Of a stretch of 64,000 nucleotides of DNA, positions 44,005 to 53,945 are shown piece after piece. The notes under the pieces are model-generated. The model did not search any database. It worked only from the letters and a program-made list of their open reading frames with translations, and was not told where the DNA came from. Each line of letters opens with the position of its first letter. Within the stretch, counting starts at the first letter, position 1. Source of the stretch: CAVYGM01 sp963768025 (lineage in GTDB: Bacteria; Bacteroidota; Bacteroidia; Cytophagales; Spirosomataceae); contig CAVYGM010000009.1 of the NCBI GenBank assembly GCA_963768025.1, positions 115,213 to 179,212 of the forward strand, in the 5' to 3' direction. Position numbers and translations under genes: made by a program.

Positions 44005-46122
44005 TCACGGCAACGCAAACGCCACAAAACTATCCCCCTTCTTCGTCCCTAGCTTAGTACCTCCACACGCTACCACCACGTACTGCTTGCCGTTGGCCTC
44101 GTACACTGACGGTGTTGCAAATCCAGCGGCCGGGAGTTGGGTTTCGTACAGCAGGTGGCCGGTCCGCTTGTCGAAAGCACGGAACATGCCATCCTTGGTA
44201 GCGGCAATGAAGAGTACCCCTCCGGCGGTTACCACTGGTCCACCGTAGTTTTCGGTACCTGTGGGTGGGATGCCCTTGGCCGAAAGTTCCTTGAATTCGC
44301 CCAGTGTAATTTTCCATTCATACTCGCCCGTGTTCAGATTCAGAGCGCTGAGCTGCCCCCAGGGCGGGCTGATGGCGGGGTAGCCGTTCTTGTCCAGAAA
44401 CTTATTGTAGCCATCCATTTTGAAGGGTAGGGGAAATGTAGTGGTAGCGGCTACCTTGCCGCCCGCCTCAATCTTCTCTTCGTTAAACAAATACGCCAGC
44501 AGAGCTTCGTGTTCACCGTCTTTCAGGTACGAGAAACCGGGCATCATGCCTTTACCACTCTTTACCAGCGTATGGACAAACGCCCGGTCGCGGCGAGTAC
44601 CGATATTCACAAGGCTGGGGTACCCACTTTTGGGGTTGCCCCTTCGCTCGGTTCCGTGGCAGGTGGCGCAGTTGATTTGGTATACTTTCTGGCCGGGCGT
44701 CAGGCCGGCGAGTTCTTCTTTTTTAGGGGTAGGGAGCATCTTCATCACCCAGGCCATTTCGTTGGAATTGATATAGAACAGTCCCGTTTCGGCATCGTAG
44801 GCCTGTCCGCCCCACTCACCGCCGCCGTCGAAGCCCGGAAAAATGAGGGTACCTTGCTCGCTTGGGAGTTCAAACTGATTTTTGTGGCGCAGGGTTTTGA
44901 GCTTCGCCAATAGCTCATCCTTATTTTCAGCGTAGGGATTTATGTCAGTATCGCTGATGGTTTGGCGCGAGAAGGGCGCGGGCCGTAGGGGTACGGGCTG
45001 GGTTGGCGAAGGCTTCTCACCGGGCAGGCCATTGGTCGGGACGGCTATTTCCTTGATCGGGAACAGCGACTTCCCCGTCACGCGATCGAACACAAATACA
45101 AAGCCCGACTTGGTGATTTGGGCCACAGCATCCACCAACTTGCCCTCTCGTTTTACTTGCACCAGCACCGGAGGGGCGGGCAGGTCGCGGTCCCACACAT
45201 CGTGGTGGACAAACTGAAAATGCCACTTACGTTTTCCCGTGGCGGCGTCCAGTGCCAGCAGGCAGTTGGCGTAGAGGTTGTCGCCGGGACGATTGCCCCC
45301 GTAAAAATCGTAGCCAGCCGAGCCGGTAGGTACATAGATGATGCCAAGGTCGCGGTCAATGGCCATCCCGGCCCAGTTGTTAGCCGCGCCCACGTCGGTA
45401 TTTTTCCAATTGTCTTTGCCCCAGGTTTGGTAGCCCGCTTCGCCGGGGTGGGGAATGGTCCGGAACGTCCATGCGAGGGTACCCGTGCGTACGTTAAAGG
45501 CCCGCACGTGGCCGGGCGCGGCGTCGGGGCCTTCGGACAGGCGTACCGGCATCACAATCAGGTCTTTGTAGATAGTGCCCGGCGTATTGGAGCAGATAAA
45601 CTTATTCTGGGCTTCCTCAGGTAGCCCCAGCCGCAGACTTACACGGCCTTTGTCCCCGAAGGAGTCAATCACCTGGCCCGTTTTGGCGTTGAGGGCGTAC
45701 AGCCACGGCCCGGCCGTGAACAGGATGCGTTTATCGTCGCCATCGGCCCAGTAGGTGACGCCCCGGCTGGTATTGAACCACTGCGGGTCGCGGGAGTCGG
45801 CGAAGCGCCAGAGTTCCTTGCCCGTGGCGGCATCGAGGGCGAAAATCTGGACGGAGGCCGTAGGTGCATAAAGTACCCCATCCACGATGATGGGGTTGCA
45901 CTGCATTTGCCCGGCGGTGTCCTTGGTGTGATACTCCCAGGCTACCTGCAAATTTTTTACGTTGTCAGGGGTTATTTGTTTCAGGGGTGAGTAGTGGGCG
46001 CGGTCGGGGCCACCCAGGTACTCCCGCCATTCGGAGGTAGCGAGGGGATGGTTTTGGATAAAATTAAAAAGCAGTAAGCCTCCCACGAGGACCACTGCGA
46101 GTATGAATGCTTTGTTTCTCAT
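44005..46122 (-). CDS. PQQ-dependent dehydrogenase with cytochrome c domain
   Basis: 705 residues from the Met of MRNKAFILAVVLVGGLLLFN, an anchor or signal sequence; upstream in-frame codons lie inside a hairpin and are not expected to be translated. An eight-bladed PQQ propeller fold with tryptophan-docking repeats is visible (AATGKELWRFADSRDPQWFN, IPHPGEAGYQTWGKDNWKNT, LALDAATGKRKWHFQFVHHD). A haem c site CATCH (VYQINCATCHGTERRGNPKS) is inserted before the last blades, followed by its axial region GMMPGFSYLKD. It would oxidise an alcohol or sugar in the periplasm and pass electrons to the chain. The substrate is not known. Confidence 0.9.
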   Translation of the reverse strand: MRNKAFILAVVLVGGLLLFNFIQNHPLATSEWREYLGGPDRAHYSPLKQITPDNVKNLQVAWEYHTKDTAGQMQCNPIIVDGVLYAPTASVQIFALDAATGKELWRFADSRDPQWFNTSRGVTYWADGDDKRILFTAGPWLYALNAKTGQVIDSFGDKGRVSLRLGLPEEAQNKFICSNTPGTIYKDLIVMPVRLSEGPDAAPGHVRAFNVRTGTLAWTFRTIPHPGEAGYQTWGKDNWKNTDVGAANNWAGMAIDRDLGIIYVPTGSAGYDFYGGNRPGDNLYANCLLALDAATGKRKWHFQFVHHDVWDRDLPAPPVLVQVKREGKLVDAVAQITKSGFVFVFDRVTGKSLFPIKEIAVPTNGLPGEKPSPTQPVPLRPAPFSRQTISDTDINPYAENKDELLAKLKTLRHKNQFELPSEQGTLIFPGFDGGGEWGGQAYDAETGLFYINSNEMAWVMKMLPTPKKEELAGLTPGQKVYQINCATCHGTERRGNPKSGYPSLVNIGTRRDRAFVHTLVKSGKGMMPGFSYLKDGEHEALLAYLFNEEKIEAGGKVAATTTFPLPFKMDGYNKFLDKNGYPAISPPWGQLSALNLNTGEYEWKITLGEFKELSAKGIPPTGTENYGGPVVTAGGVLFIAATKDGMFRAFDKRTGHLLYETQLPAAGFATPSVYEANGKQYVVVACGGTKLGTKKGDSFVAFALP

Positions 46123-46126
46123 AGAA

Positions 46127-46167
46127 AACGGGAATTTTCCTTTCTTGACAAAAGGAAAATTCCCGTT
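46127..46167. promoter_or_regulatory. 17-bp perfect hairpin abutting the PQQ dehydrogenase start codon
   Basis: AACGGGAATTTTCCTTT (46127-46143) and its exact complement (46151-46167) flank a 7-nt loop. On the minus strand it lies after the 46191-46610 gene and ends 4 bases before the ATG at 46122. It can act as a terminator for the upstream gene. If transcribed with the downstream gene, it would fold next to the start codon. CTTGACAAAAG occurs twice, at 46144-46154 and 46175-46185. Confidence 0.7.
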
Positions 46168-46190
46168 AAAAATACTTGACAAAAGCCAGA

Positions 46191-46610
46191 TCAGAACCAG
46201 CCCGCGCCCAGGTTGCGAAACGGCCAGGGAATGGATACCAGAATCAGGATCAGGCCCATGGCGTAGAAGTACAGAATAGTACGGTGTTTGGCACCACTGG
46301 CTACCTTGCGCGAACGCACCCGGCCAAAGGTGATAAGCGTAATGGCAATGATCATCATCAGGATATGCTCCACCGTAAAGAACCGGTACAGCTTATCGCC
46401 CATCATGCTGAAATCCACCTTGGGGCTCATCACGTACAGGATCAGTCCGAGGAGCAACTGAATGTGGCACGAAATAAGGGCGTAGGTATAAATTTTGCTG
46501 TCGCTTGGCTCGTCGTTTTGCCAATTGGTGTAGGCGATGCTGACGGCGGCGATCAATAAGCCCAGCACCACGTAGCGAAGGCCCGAGTGGGCGTGTACAA
46601 GAGCGTTCAT
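46191..46610 (-). CDS. small membrane protein, cytochrome b-like (conserved Bacteroidota)
   Basis: 139 residues from the Met of MNALVHAHSGLRYVVLGLLI; a longer in-frame start exists. Four membrane helices are visible (SGLRYVVLGLLIAAVSIAYT, TYALISCHIQLLLGLILYVM, FFTVEHILMMIIAITLITFG, TILYFYAMGLILILVSIPWP) with several membrane histidines (HAHSG, CHIQ, VEHI) that could ligate haem. This is a known but unnamed Bacteroidota family. It precedes the PQQ dehydrogenase on the same strand with a hairpin between. Confidence 0.65.
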   Translation of the reverse strand: MNALVHAHSGLRYVVLGLLIAAVSIAYTNWQNDEPSDSKIYTYALISCHIQLLLGLILYVMSPKVDFSMMGDKLYRFFTVEHILMMIIAITLITFGRVRSRKVASGAKHRTILYFYAMGLILILVSIPWPFRNLGAGWF

Positions 46611-46834
46611 AAGTAGGTTTTTTGGTTGCGAAAGCGCAAAGGTACTCATTGGCAGCGGGCCATTGGCTATTGACCGTCGGCTTTTTTACAGGATAGAAGT
46701 GAGTTTTTAGCACTCAAATTTTAAAGTTATCTCCCGTTACCACTGTAATTTCTCAGAACAATACCTATCTTGATCGCTTGTTTAACCAACGTAAAAAGGC
46801 CGGCAGCCCCGTGCTGTTTGCCGACAGCCCAATC

Positions 46835-47137
46835 ATGATTCTATACAATATTACAGTCAACATCAGCCGGATGGCTGAACAAGAGTGGATGGAGTGGATG
46901 AAAACCGTGCACATTCCGGAGGTACTGGCAACCGGACTACCCGTAGCCCACAAAATGCTGAGGCTGCTGACCGAAGTCGAAAATGAAGGCACGACCTATT
47001 CCGTTCAGTTTACTTTCAGGACCATGGAAGATTTTGTGGCTTACGAAAAGGGGTACCAGGCTGATTTGCAGCAAAAACACCATGCCCGCTACAAGGATCG
47101 CTACGTATCATTCCGGACACTTTTGGAGGAAGTTTAG
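46835..47137 (+). CDS. DUF4286 family protein
   Basis: 100 residues from the Met of MILYNITVNISRMAEQEWME; the open frame begins 19 codons earlier but that part is not family-like. Motifs: WMEWMKTVHIPEVLATGLPV, AHKMLRLLTEVENEGTTYSV, QFTFRTMEDFVAYEKGYQ, HHARYKDRYVSFRTLLEEV. This is the DUF4286 family, small cytoplasmic ferredoxin-like proteins of unknown function in Bacteroidota. It is a single gene with a terminator about 120 bases downstream. Confidence 0.9.
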   Translation: MILYNITVNISRMAEQEWMEWMKTVHIPEVLATGLPVAHKMLRLLTEVENEGTTYSVQFTFRTMEDFVAYEKGYQADLQQKHHARYKDRYVSFRTLLEEV

Positions 47138-47260
47138 AGCCGGATGAGGCAAAAAAAGGAGGGAGTAGGAAAAAAAACCTGACGGTCGTCCTTGACATTC
47201 TCACAAATATTTACTTCATTTATTTTACCGATTCGTCATCCGGTCAAAACCGGGACGATT

Positions 47261-47302
47261 AGCGGTTCGGACTATTTTTTTTATAGACCGAACCGCTATT
47301 TT
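47261..47302 (+). terminator. hairpin terminator after the DUF4286 gene
   Basis: AGCGGTTCGGACTAT pairs with ATAGACCGAACCGCT (one A-A mismatch) around a T-rich loop, followed by ATTTTAT. Confidence 0.78.
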
Positions 47303-47364
47303 ATCCCCGGACTTCTGGCCGAAGAACGAGTAGGATATATGTTTTACCTTAAACAACAGTGCTT

Positions 47365-47733
47365 ATGAGACTGCAAATGCAAGCAATCCATTTCGATGCC
47401 GACGCTAGTTTGTTGGCCTTTATCCAGCAAAAGATGGATAAACTGGATACGTTCTATGACCGTATTACGAGTGGAGAAGTGTTCCTGAAACTGGACGGAA
47501 ATGAAACGAATAAAGTTCACACAAAGCTTCTCGAAGTAAAACTGTACGTGCCGGGAGGAACCATGTTCGTAAAAGAACAAGGCACTACCTTTGAAGAAGC
47601 TACTGATTTGGCGGTCGAAACGTTGAAAATTCAAGTGAAAAAATTTAAGAATAAACGGAAGGAAATCCGTACTCCCAAACTCCCCGAAATGGTGGCTTTG
47701 GTAGAAGCCGAAGAAAGCGAAATAGAAGAATAA
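47365..47733 (+). CDS. raiA: ribosome hibernation-promoting factor, short HPF/YfiA family
   Basis: 122 residues from the second Met (MRLQMQAIHFDADASLLAFI); an ATG two codons earlier is also possible. The beta-alpha-beta-beta-beta-alpha fold is visible: IQQKMDKLDTFYDRITSGEV, FLKLDGNETNKVHTKLLEVK, LYVPGGTMFVKEQGTTFEEA, TDLAVETLKIQVKKFKNKRK. It lacks the C-terminal dimerisation domain of long HPF, so it is the short form that occupies the 30S decoding region and silences ribosomes in stationary phase. It ends with an acidic tail (EAEESEIEE). A very long hairpin follows. Confidence 0.88.
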   Translation: MRLQMQAIHFDADASLLAFIQQKMDKLDTFYDRITSGEVFLKLDGNETNKVHTKLLEVKLYVPGGTMFVKEQGTTFEEATDLAVETLKIQVKKFKNKRKEIRTPKLPEMVALVEAEESEIEE

Positions 47734-47744
47734 GTCAATCACTA

Positions 47745-47802
47745 CCCCGATACAGCAGAGGCGGAGTAACCCACGGGTTGCTCCGCCTCTGCTGTATCGG
47801 GG
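47745..47802. terminator. 27-bp perfect-stem hairpin after raiA
   Basis: A 22-bp perfect stem (CCCCGATACAGCAGAGGCGG followed by AG, 47745-47766, with its complement 47781-47802) continues inward by about five more pairs. No T-run follows (CGGGCTCC), so ordinary intrinsic termination is not certain. The 250 bases after it, up to the adaptor gene at 48053, are AT-rich without a supported gene. Confidence 0.7.
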
Positions 47803-48052
47803 CGGGCTCCAGCCAAAGTAACTGTTCCGCGTATTTGAACTATATATAGTTTGAGAATTTGGGAAAATATAAAATTGTCAAAACAATTAGTTGGTATTTG
47901 GTAGAGTAGAGCAATACATACTCCTGTTTTTTATAGTTTTACAAACCGATACAGACAATAGTACCCGTAGGTGCGCAACTTTATGGATACTAGTGGCGTA
48001 TTTGTATTATATCAAGGTTAACTGGTTTTTATTTTATTTCAATACGTCAACA

Positions 48053-49136
48053 ATGCGTCCCATTCTTATTCTAGGAGGAATTATACTGATCCTTGTGCTT
48101 GGCAAACTTTTCGTATTTCCTTCCTCCTCAAACGGCAAGGAAGAAAAAGGGAATGCCAAGTCCGAAGGGGGTTCAAAACCAGGAAAGGCAGCCGGGGGGG
48201 GAGCGGTACCCGTAGAGGTGTACCTGGCCCGTAACGAGCGAGTGGATAACGTATTGTATGCTTCTGGTACGGTGGTACCCAATGAGGAAGTAGAATTGAA
48301 AGCGGAGATCGCCGGCCGGCTGATCAGGCTCAACCTACGGGAAGGTGCAACCGTCGGCAAAGGACAGCTTATTGCCAAAATCAACGATAAAGATTTACAG
48401 GCCCAAATGGCCAAGCTGGAATTTAATACGGCTCTTACCAGGAGTATTGAACAGCGCCAGAAAAAACTGCTGGCCATTGAGGCCATAAGCAAGGAGGAGT
48501 ACGAGATAGCGATCAACAACGTACGCACCCTGGAAGCGGATAAGGACATGATCCTGGCTCAGTTGGAAAAAACCGAAATCCGAGCCCCCTTCAGTGGAGT
48601 AGTGGGCCTGAAAAGCATCAGTGAGGGAGCCTACCTGTCGCCGGGTACCCCGGTGGTGACGCTGGTGCAAACAAATCCGGTCAAAATTGATTTTACCATT
48701 CCAGAAAAGTACTCACGGGTCATTCGCCTGGGGAGTACCGTGCAGCTGAGCCTGGACGCGGACGACGCCCGCTATTCGGCGCGGGTAATAGCGCTCGACC
48801 CCAAAGTAGACGACAACCTGCGCACGCAGCGGGTGAGGGCGGTCATGCAGAATCCGGGGCGGATATTCGTGCCGGGTATGTTTGTAAAAGTACAGGTAGA
48901 CCTGAGTCAAAATACCAGCGCGATCATGATCCCGACCGATGCCATCGTGCCCGTGCTGAAAGGGAAGAAGGTATTTGTTATAAAAAACGGAAGAGCCCAG
49001 GAAGTATCGTTACCACCGGCCTGCGAACCGATCAGCGGATTCAGATTACGGACGGGCTTAGGCGAAGGCAGACTCCCTGATCGTGACGGGTATCATGGCT
49101 CTGAAATGGGATGCGGTGGTTAAAGTGAAAAATTGA
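48053..49136 (+). CDS. RND efflux periplasmic adaptor, HlyD/AcrA family (frameshifted near C-terminus)
   Basis: About 361 residues. One N-terminal membrane anchor (PILILGGIILILVLGKLFVF), a lipoyl domain (NEEVELKAEIAGRLIRLNLR, EGATVGKGQLIAKINDKDL), a short alpha-hairpin (LEFNTALTRSIEQRQKKLLA, YEIAINNVRTLEADKDMILA), then beta-barrel and membrane-proximal parts (RAPFSGVVGLKSISEGAYLS). Near the end three indels occur: about 49009 (base lost), 49062 and 49071 (bases gained). Repair gives VTTGLRTDQRIQITDGLSEG and then SLIVTGIMALKWDAVVKVKN. It bridges the inner-membrane pump encoded 30 bases downstream to an outer-membrane channel that is not in the window. Confidence 0.9.
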
Positions 49137-49166
49137 GTAATATAAACATTCTGAAGACCCTGTGTA

Positions 49167-52100
49167 ATGAGTATTTCAACGCTATCTATCAAACGCCCGG
49201 TACTGGCCATTGTGATGAACCTGCTCATCATTCTGTTTGGCTTTTTGGGGTTCAAGTATCTGGGCATGCGGGAATTTCCCTCCATTGATCCTCCGGTGGT
49301 ATCCATCCGAACCAGCTATACGGGTGCCAATGCCGACATCATCGAGTCGCAGATCACCGAGCCCCTCGAAAAGCAGATCAACAGCATTGAAGGTATAAAG
49401 TCTATCACTTCCATAAGTAGCCAGGGACGTCAGCCAGATAACGGTGGAGTTTGACATTGGGGCCAACATGGAACGTGCCGCCAACGACGTGCGCGACAAA
49501 GTTGCTTCTTCGGTCCGGAGCCTGCCTCTGGATATCGACGGCCCGCCCATTGTGAGTAAGGCCGATGCCAACTCCGAGCCCATCATGGTCCTTACATTCC
49601 AGAGTTCCACCCGCTCCCACCTCGAAGTGAGCGACTACGCCGAGAACGTGATCGCCCAGCGCCTGCAAACCATTGATGGCGTGAGCGATATTCGCATCTT
49701 CGGCCAGAAACGCTACGCCATGCGGATTTGGATGGACCCGGCCAAAATGGCTTCGCTGGGCATCACTACCCAGGATGTAAAGCGGGCGCTGGATCGGGAA
49801 AATGTGGAGCTACCCAGCGGGAAAATCGCCGGAAATACCACCGAGCTGACGGTGAAAACCATTGGTCGGTTCCGCACGGAAGAGGACTTTAACGATCTGA
49901 TCGTAGCCAATACGGCCACACAAACCGTTCACTTAAAGGATATTGGCCACGCCATGCTGGGCCCGGAAAATGAAGAGACCATTCTACGGCTCGACAACGT
50001 ACCCATGATTGGCCTGGCCATCACACCCATGCCGGGCTCCAATTACATTGAGATTGCCGACGAGGTAAACCGCCGGATGGCCGACATAAAAAAGGGACTA
50101 CCCAAAGATTACACGCTGGATACGCTCATTGACAACACCATTTTTGTCAAGCGTTCCATTGAGGAAGTGGGCGAAACCCTTCTGATTGCGATTGGATTGG
50201 TAATCATTATTATTTTCCTGTTTTTCCGGGATTGGGTGGTGGCCATACGGCCCCTCATTGACATACCTGTTTCGCTGATCGGTACTTTCTTTATCATGTA
50301 CCTCATGGGCTTTTCGGTCAATGTACTCACCTTGCTGGCCATTGTACTAGCGACGGGACTGGTGGTGGATGATGGGATCGTGGTGACGGAAAATATCTTC
50401 AAGAAAATCGAAGAAGGCATGAGCCCCATTGAGGCTGCCATCAAAGGCTCCAATGAGATTATTTTCGCCGTGTTGTCTACCTCCATTACGCTGGCGTCTG
50501 TATTTCTGCCGGTTATTTTTATGGAAGGATTTGTAGGTAAGTTATTCCGGGAATTCGGGATTGTGATTTCGGCGGCGGTCCTTATTTCCGCCTTTGTATC
50601 CCTCACCCTTACCCCGATGCTAAACGCCTACCTGACCCGTAAAAACCAGAAACGTGGCTGGTTTTATACCGCCACGGAGCCCTTTTACGAAAAACTGACC
50701 AACGGCTATGGCCGGGCCCTAGGCAACTTCCTGAACGTACGTTGGGTAGCTTTGCCCCTCATCCTGCTCACGCTGGGCATGGTGTGGTACTTTGGCAAAA
50801 ATCTCCAGTCGGAGCTTGCTCCCCTCGACGACCGCAACTGGTTTCGCCTCTCGATGACTACCCCCGAAGGATCATCCTATGAGTTTATGGACAACTACGT
50901 TCAGGAGGTAGGGCAAATGCTGTCGGATTCCATGCCCGGTAAAAAGGGCATTATGCTGGTGACTTCACCGGGGAATTCGGGCTTGGGGGCGTCCAACAAC
51001 GGCAACGGCCGGATCGCGCTGGTAGATAAGAAGGAGCGGGACATGAGTCAGCAGCAAATCGCCGACTGGATTACCAAGCGCCTCAAAAACATGCCCAACG
51101 CGAAGTCGTTTGTGGTACAGCAGCAGACCATCGCCGTCGATTCCCGGGGAGGTCTGCCGGTTCAGTACGTAATTCAGGCCCCCGATTTTGAGAAGCTCCG
51201 CGAGTACGTTCCCAAATTCATGGAAGAAATCGCCGATGATCCCACTTTTGCGGTCACCGACGTAAATCTTAAATTCAGCAAACCGGAGCTGGAGATTTGC
51301 TATCGATCGTGAAAAAGCCAAGGCCGTGGGGGTGTCGGTGGCCGACGTAGCCCAAACCATGCAGCTGGCCTTCGCCGGGCAGCGCTTCGGCTACTTTACC
51401 ATGAATGGCCGGCAGTACCAGGTAATCGGACAGTACGACCGCGCCAACCGCGACGAACCCCTGGATCTGAAAAGTATGTTCGTGAAAAACGCGCAGGGGC
51501 AGTTGGTCCAACTCGACAACATTGTAAGAGCCAACGAGGAAAGCAGTCCGCCGCAGTTGTTCCACTTCAACCGCTACATGAGCGCCACGGTTCAGGCCTC
51601 CCTGGCTCCTGGCAAAACCATCGGGGACGGGATAGCGGTAATGGATGCCGCCCGCGACAAGCTGAACGACGAGGCTATCCAAACGCAGCTGAGCGGCTCT
51701 TCGCGCGACTTCGCCGAGAGCTCGTCCAACACGCTGTTCTCGTTTTTTCTGGCTCTGGTTCTGATCTATTTTATTCTGGCGGCTCAGTTTGAAAGCTTCG
51801 TAGACCCCTTTATCATCATGCTCACGGTGCCACTGGCCATCGGTGGAGCCATGTTTTCGCTGTGGTTTTTTGACCAAACCCTCAATATTTTTAGTCAGAT
51901 AGGCATGATCATGCTCATCGGACTGGTCACTAAGAATGGAATCCTAATCGTGGAGTTTGCGAATCAGCTGCGCGAAAAAGGCATGAGCAAGATGGAAGCG
52001 GCGCGCGAAGCCGCCACGCTCCGCTTTCGTCCTATTCTGATGACAAGCCTGGCTACCGTGCTGGGGGCTATGCCGATTGCGCTGGCGCTGGGTTCGGCGG

Positions 52101-52276
52101 GGCGCAGCCGCATGTCCATGGGGATTGTGATCATGGGAGGGTTGTTGTTTTCACTCATCCTCACCCTCTACGTGATTCCGGCCATGTATACCTACCTCTC
52201 ACGCCCCAAGAATTACGAGCGAATGAAGAACATTGAACGCATTGCGCACGAGGCGGAGGAAATTGAGTTGGCGTAA
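49167..52276 (+). CDS. RND multidrug efflux permease, AcrB/MexB type (two frameshifts)
   Basis: About 1036 residues when repaired, the size of an AcrB-type pump. It uses the proton gradient to expel drugs or other amphiphiles. Seen: the N-terminus SISTLSIKRPVLAIVMNLLI, porter-domain motifs (GMREFPSIDPPVVSIRTSYT), the TM4 proton-relay LATGLVVDDGIVVTENIFKK with its two Asp residues, EFGIVISAAVLISAFVSLTL, and the second-half GMIMLIGLVTKNGILIVEFA. An extra C near 49430 separates SISSQGR from SQITVEFD; an extra T near 51297 separates LEI from AIDREKAKAVGVS. Repeats and domain order are complete. Confidence 0.92.
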
Positions 52277-52487
52277 AAATCGAGCTCTTATTTTATGCCA
52301 GACAAATTATCTTTCCAGGGCAACCAGGATTCATATTATTTCTGCTTATTTGGGCAAAGTGTCATTTATTTAGATAAAAAATCTAATTTTTTCAAGCAAA
52401 CGACAATTTTAATCTAGCATTCTTCTAAAAAAGAGTTTTTGGTTGTAAATTTGTACTTTATCAAGATAAAAAACCAAATAAAAAAAT

Positions 52488-53806
52488 ATGTCAACGATCA
52501 ACTCAAACGTACGTACCGTACAAAGTAAAAGACATTACCTGGCCGACTGGGGCCGGAAGGAAATTACACTGGCCGAGGCCGAAATGCCCGGCTTGATGAG
52601 AATCCGCGAGGAGTATGGTCCTACGCAGCCCCTGAAAGGCGCCCGCATAGCGGGCTGCCTGCACATGACGATCCAAACTGCCGTGCTGATCGAAACTCTG
52701 ACGGCCCTGGGTGCGGAGGTAACCTGGTCGTCGTGTAATATTTTCTCTACGCAGGATCACGCAGCGGCGGCTATCGCGGCGGCGGGTATCCCTGTATATG
52801 CCTGGAAAGGTATGAACGAGGAGGAATTCAACTGGTGCATCGAGCAGACGCTGTTTTTCGGTGAAGACGCAGAGCCCCTTGAACATGATTCTGGACGACG
52901 GTGGTGACCTGACCAACATGGTGTTTGACGAATACCCCGAGTTGATCGCTGGCATCAAAGGGCTTTCCGAAGAAACCACTACGGGCGTACACCGCTTGTA
53001 CGAGCGCTATGAAGAAAGGTACGCTTCACCTACCCGCCATCAACGTAAACGACTCCGTAACGAAGTCGAAGTTTGACAATAAGTACGGTTGCCGCGAGTC
53101 ACTGGTAGACGCGATCCGTCGTGCTACGGACCTGATGATGGCCGGAAAAGTGGCCGTAGTTGCCGGCTACGGTGACGTAGGAAAAGGATCAGCCGAATCG
53201 CTTCGCGGTGTTGGTTGCCGGGTACTTGTTACCGAAATCGACCCCATCTGCGCCCTTCAGGCGGCTATGGACGGTTTCGAAGTAGTTACCATGGATGAGG
53301 CCGCCACTCGTGCCAACATCTTCGTAACGGCTACCGGAAACCTCCGCATCATCACCGAGCGTCACTTCCTCAAAATGCGCGATAAGGCGATTGTATGTAA
53401 CATTGGCCACTTCGACAATGAGATTGACATGGCGTGGTTGAACAAGACGTATGGAGATACGAAATCCGTTATCAAGCCTCAGGTGGATATGTATACCATC
53501 GAAGGCAAAGACATCATCGTACTGGCCGAAGGCCGTCTGGTGAACCTGGGATGCGCCATGGGCCACCCGTCTTTTGTGATGTCCTGCTCGTTTTCCAACC
53601 AAACCCTGGCCCAGATTGAGCTTTGGAATAATTCGGACAACTACGAGAAGAAAGTATACGTACTTCCTAAGGTACTGGATGAGAAAGTAGCGATGCTACA
53701 CCTGGATCACGTAGGTGCCAAGCTGGATAGGCTGGACCCCGATCAGGCAGAATACATCGGCGTAACCTATGAAGGACCGTTCAAGCCTGAGACATACCGG
53801 TATTAA
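52488..53806 (+). CDS. ahcY: adenosylhomocysteinase (two frameshifts)
   Basis: About 438 residues. Hydrolyses S-adenosylhomocysteine to adenosine and homocysteine, keeping SAM-dependent methylation running. In order: YLADWGRKEITLAEAEMPGL, GCLHMTIQTAVLIETLTALG, MILDDGGDLTNMVFDEYPEL, AINVNDSVTKSKFDNKYG, NAD loop VVAGYGDVGKGSAESLRGVG, IVCNIGHFDNEIDMAWLNK, and the C-terminal KPETYRY typical of the family. Extra bases near 52870 and 53017 split it into three frames. TAAATTTG at 52446-52453 lies 34 bases before the ATG and fits a -7 element. The 211-base gap after the RND pump has no other gene. Confidence 0.92.
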
Positions 53807-53888
53807 TCAATTTTGACGGGGCAGCCCGCGCTGTGAGTGATTGATGGAATGAGAGAATACTAGATTTTGCATTCACTCCTATATAAAA

Positions 53889-53927
53889 ACAGCCCGGCTC
53901 GGAAATTTTCCGAGCCGGGCTGTTTTG
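53889..53927. terminator. bidirectional terminator between ahcY and mscS
   Basis: AACAGCCCGGCTCGGAA pairs perfectly with TTCCGAGCCGGGCTGTT around a 5-nt loop, with A-run and T-run on the two sides. It serves the convergent ahcY and mscS genes. Confidence 0.88.
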
Positions 53928-53945
53928 TTAGGCTTAATTCAGAAT

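Noticed and set aside
52277..52487. SAH or SAM riboswitch upstream of ahcY
   Set aside because: The leader is very AT-rich with no GC-rich conserved core or pseudoknot-like pairing; only a TAAATTTG promoter box stands out.
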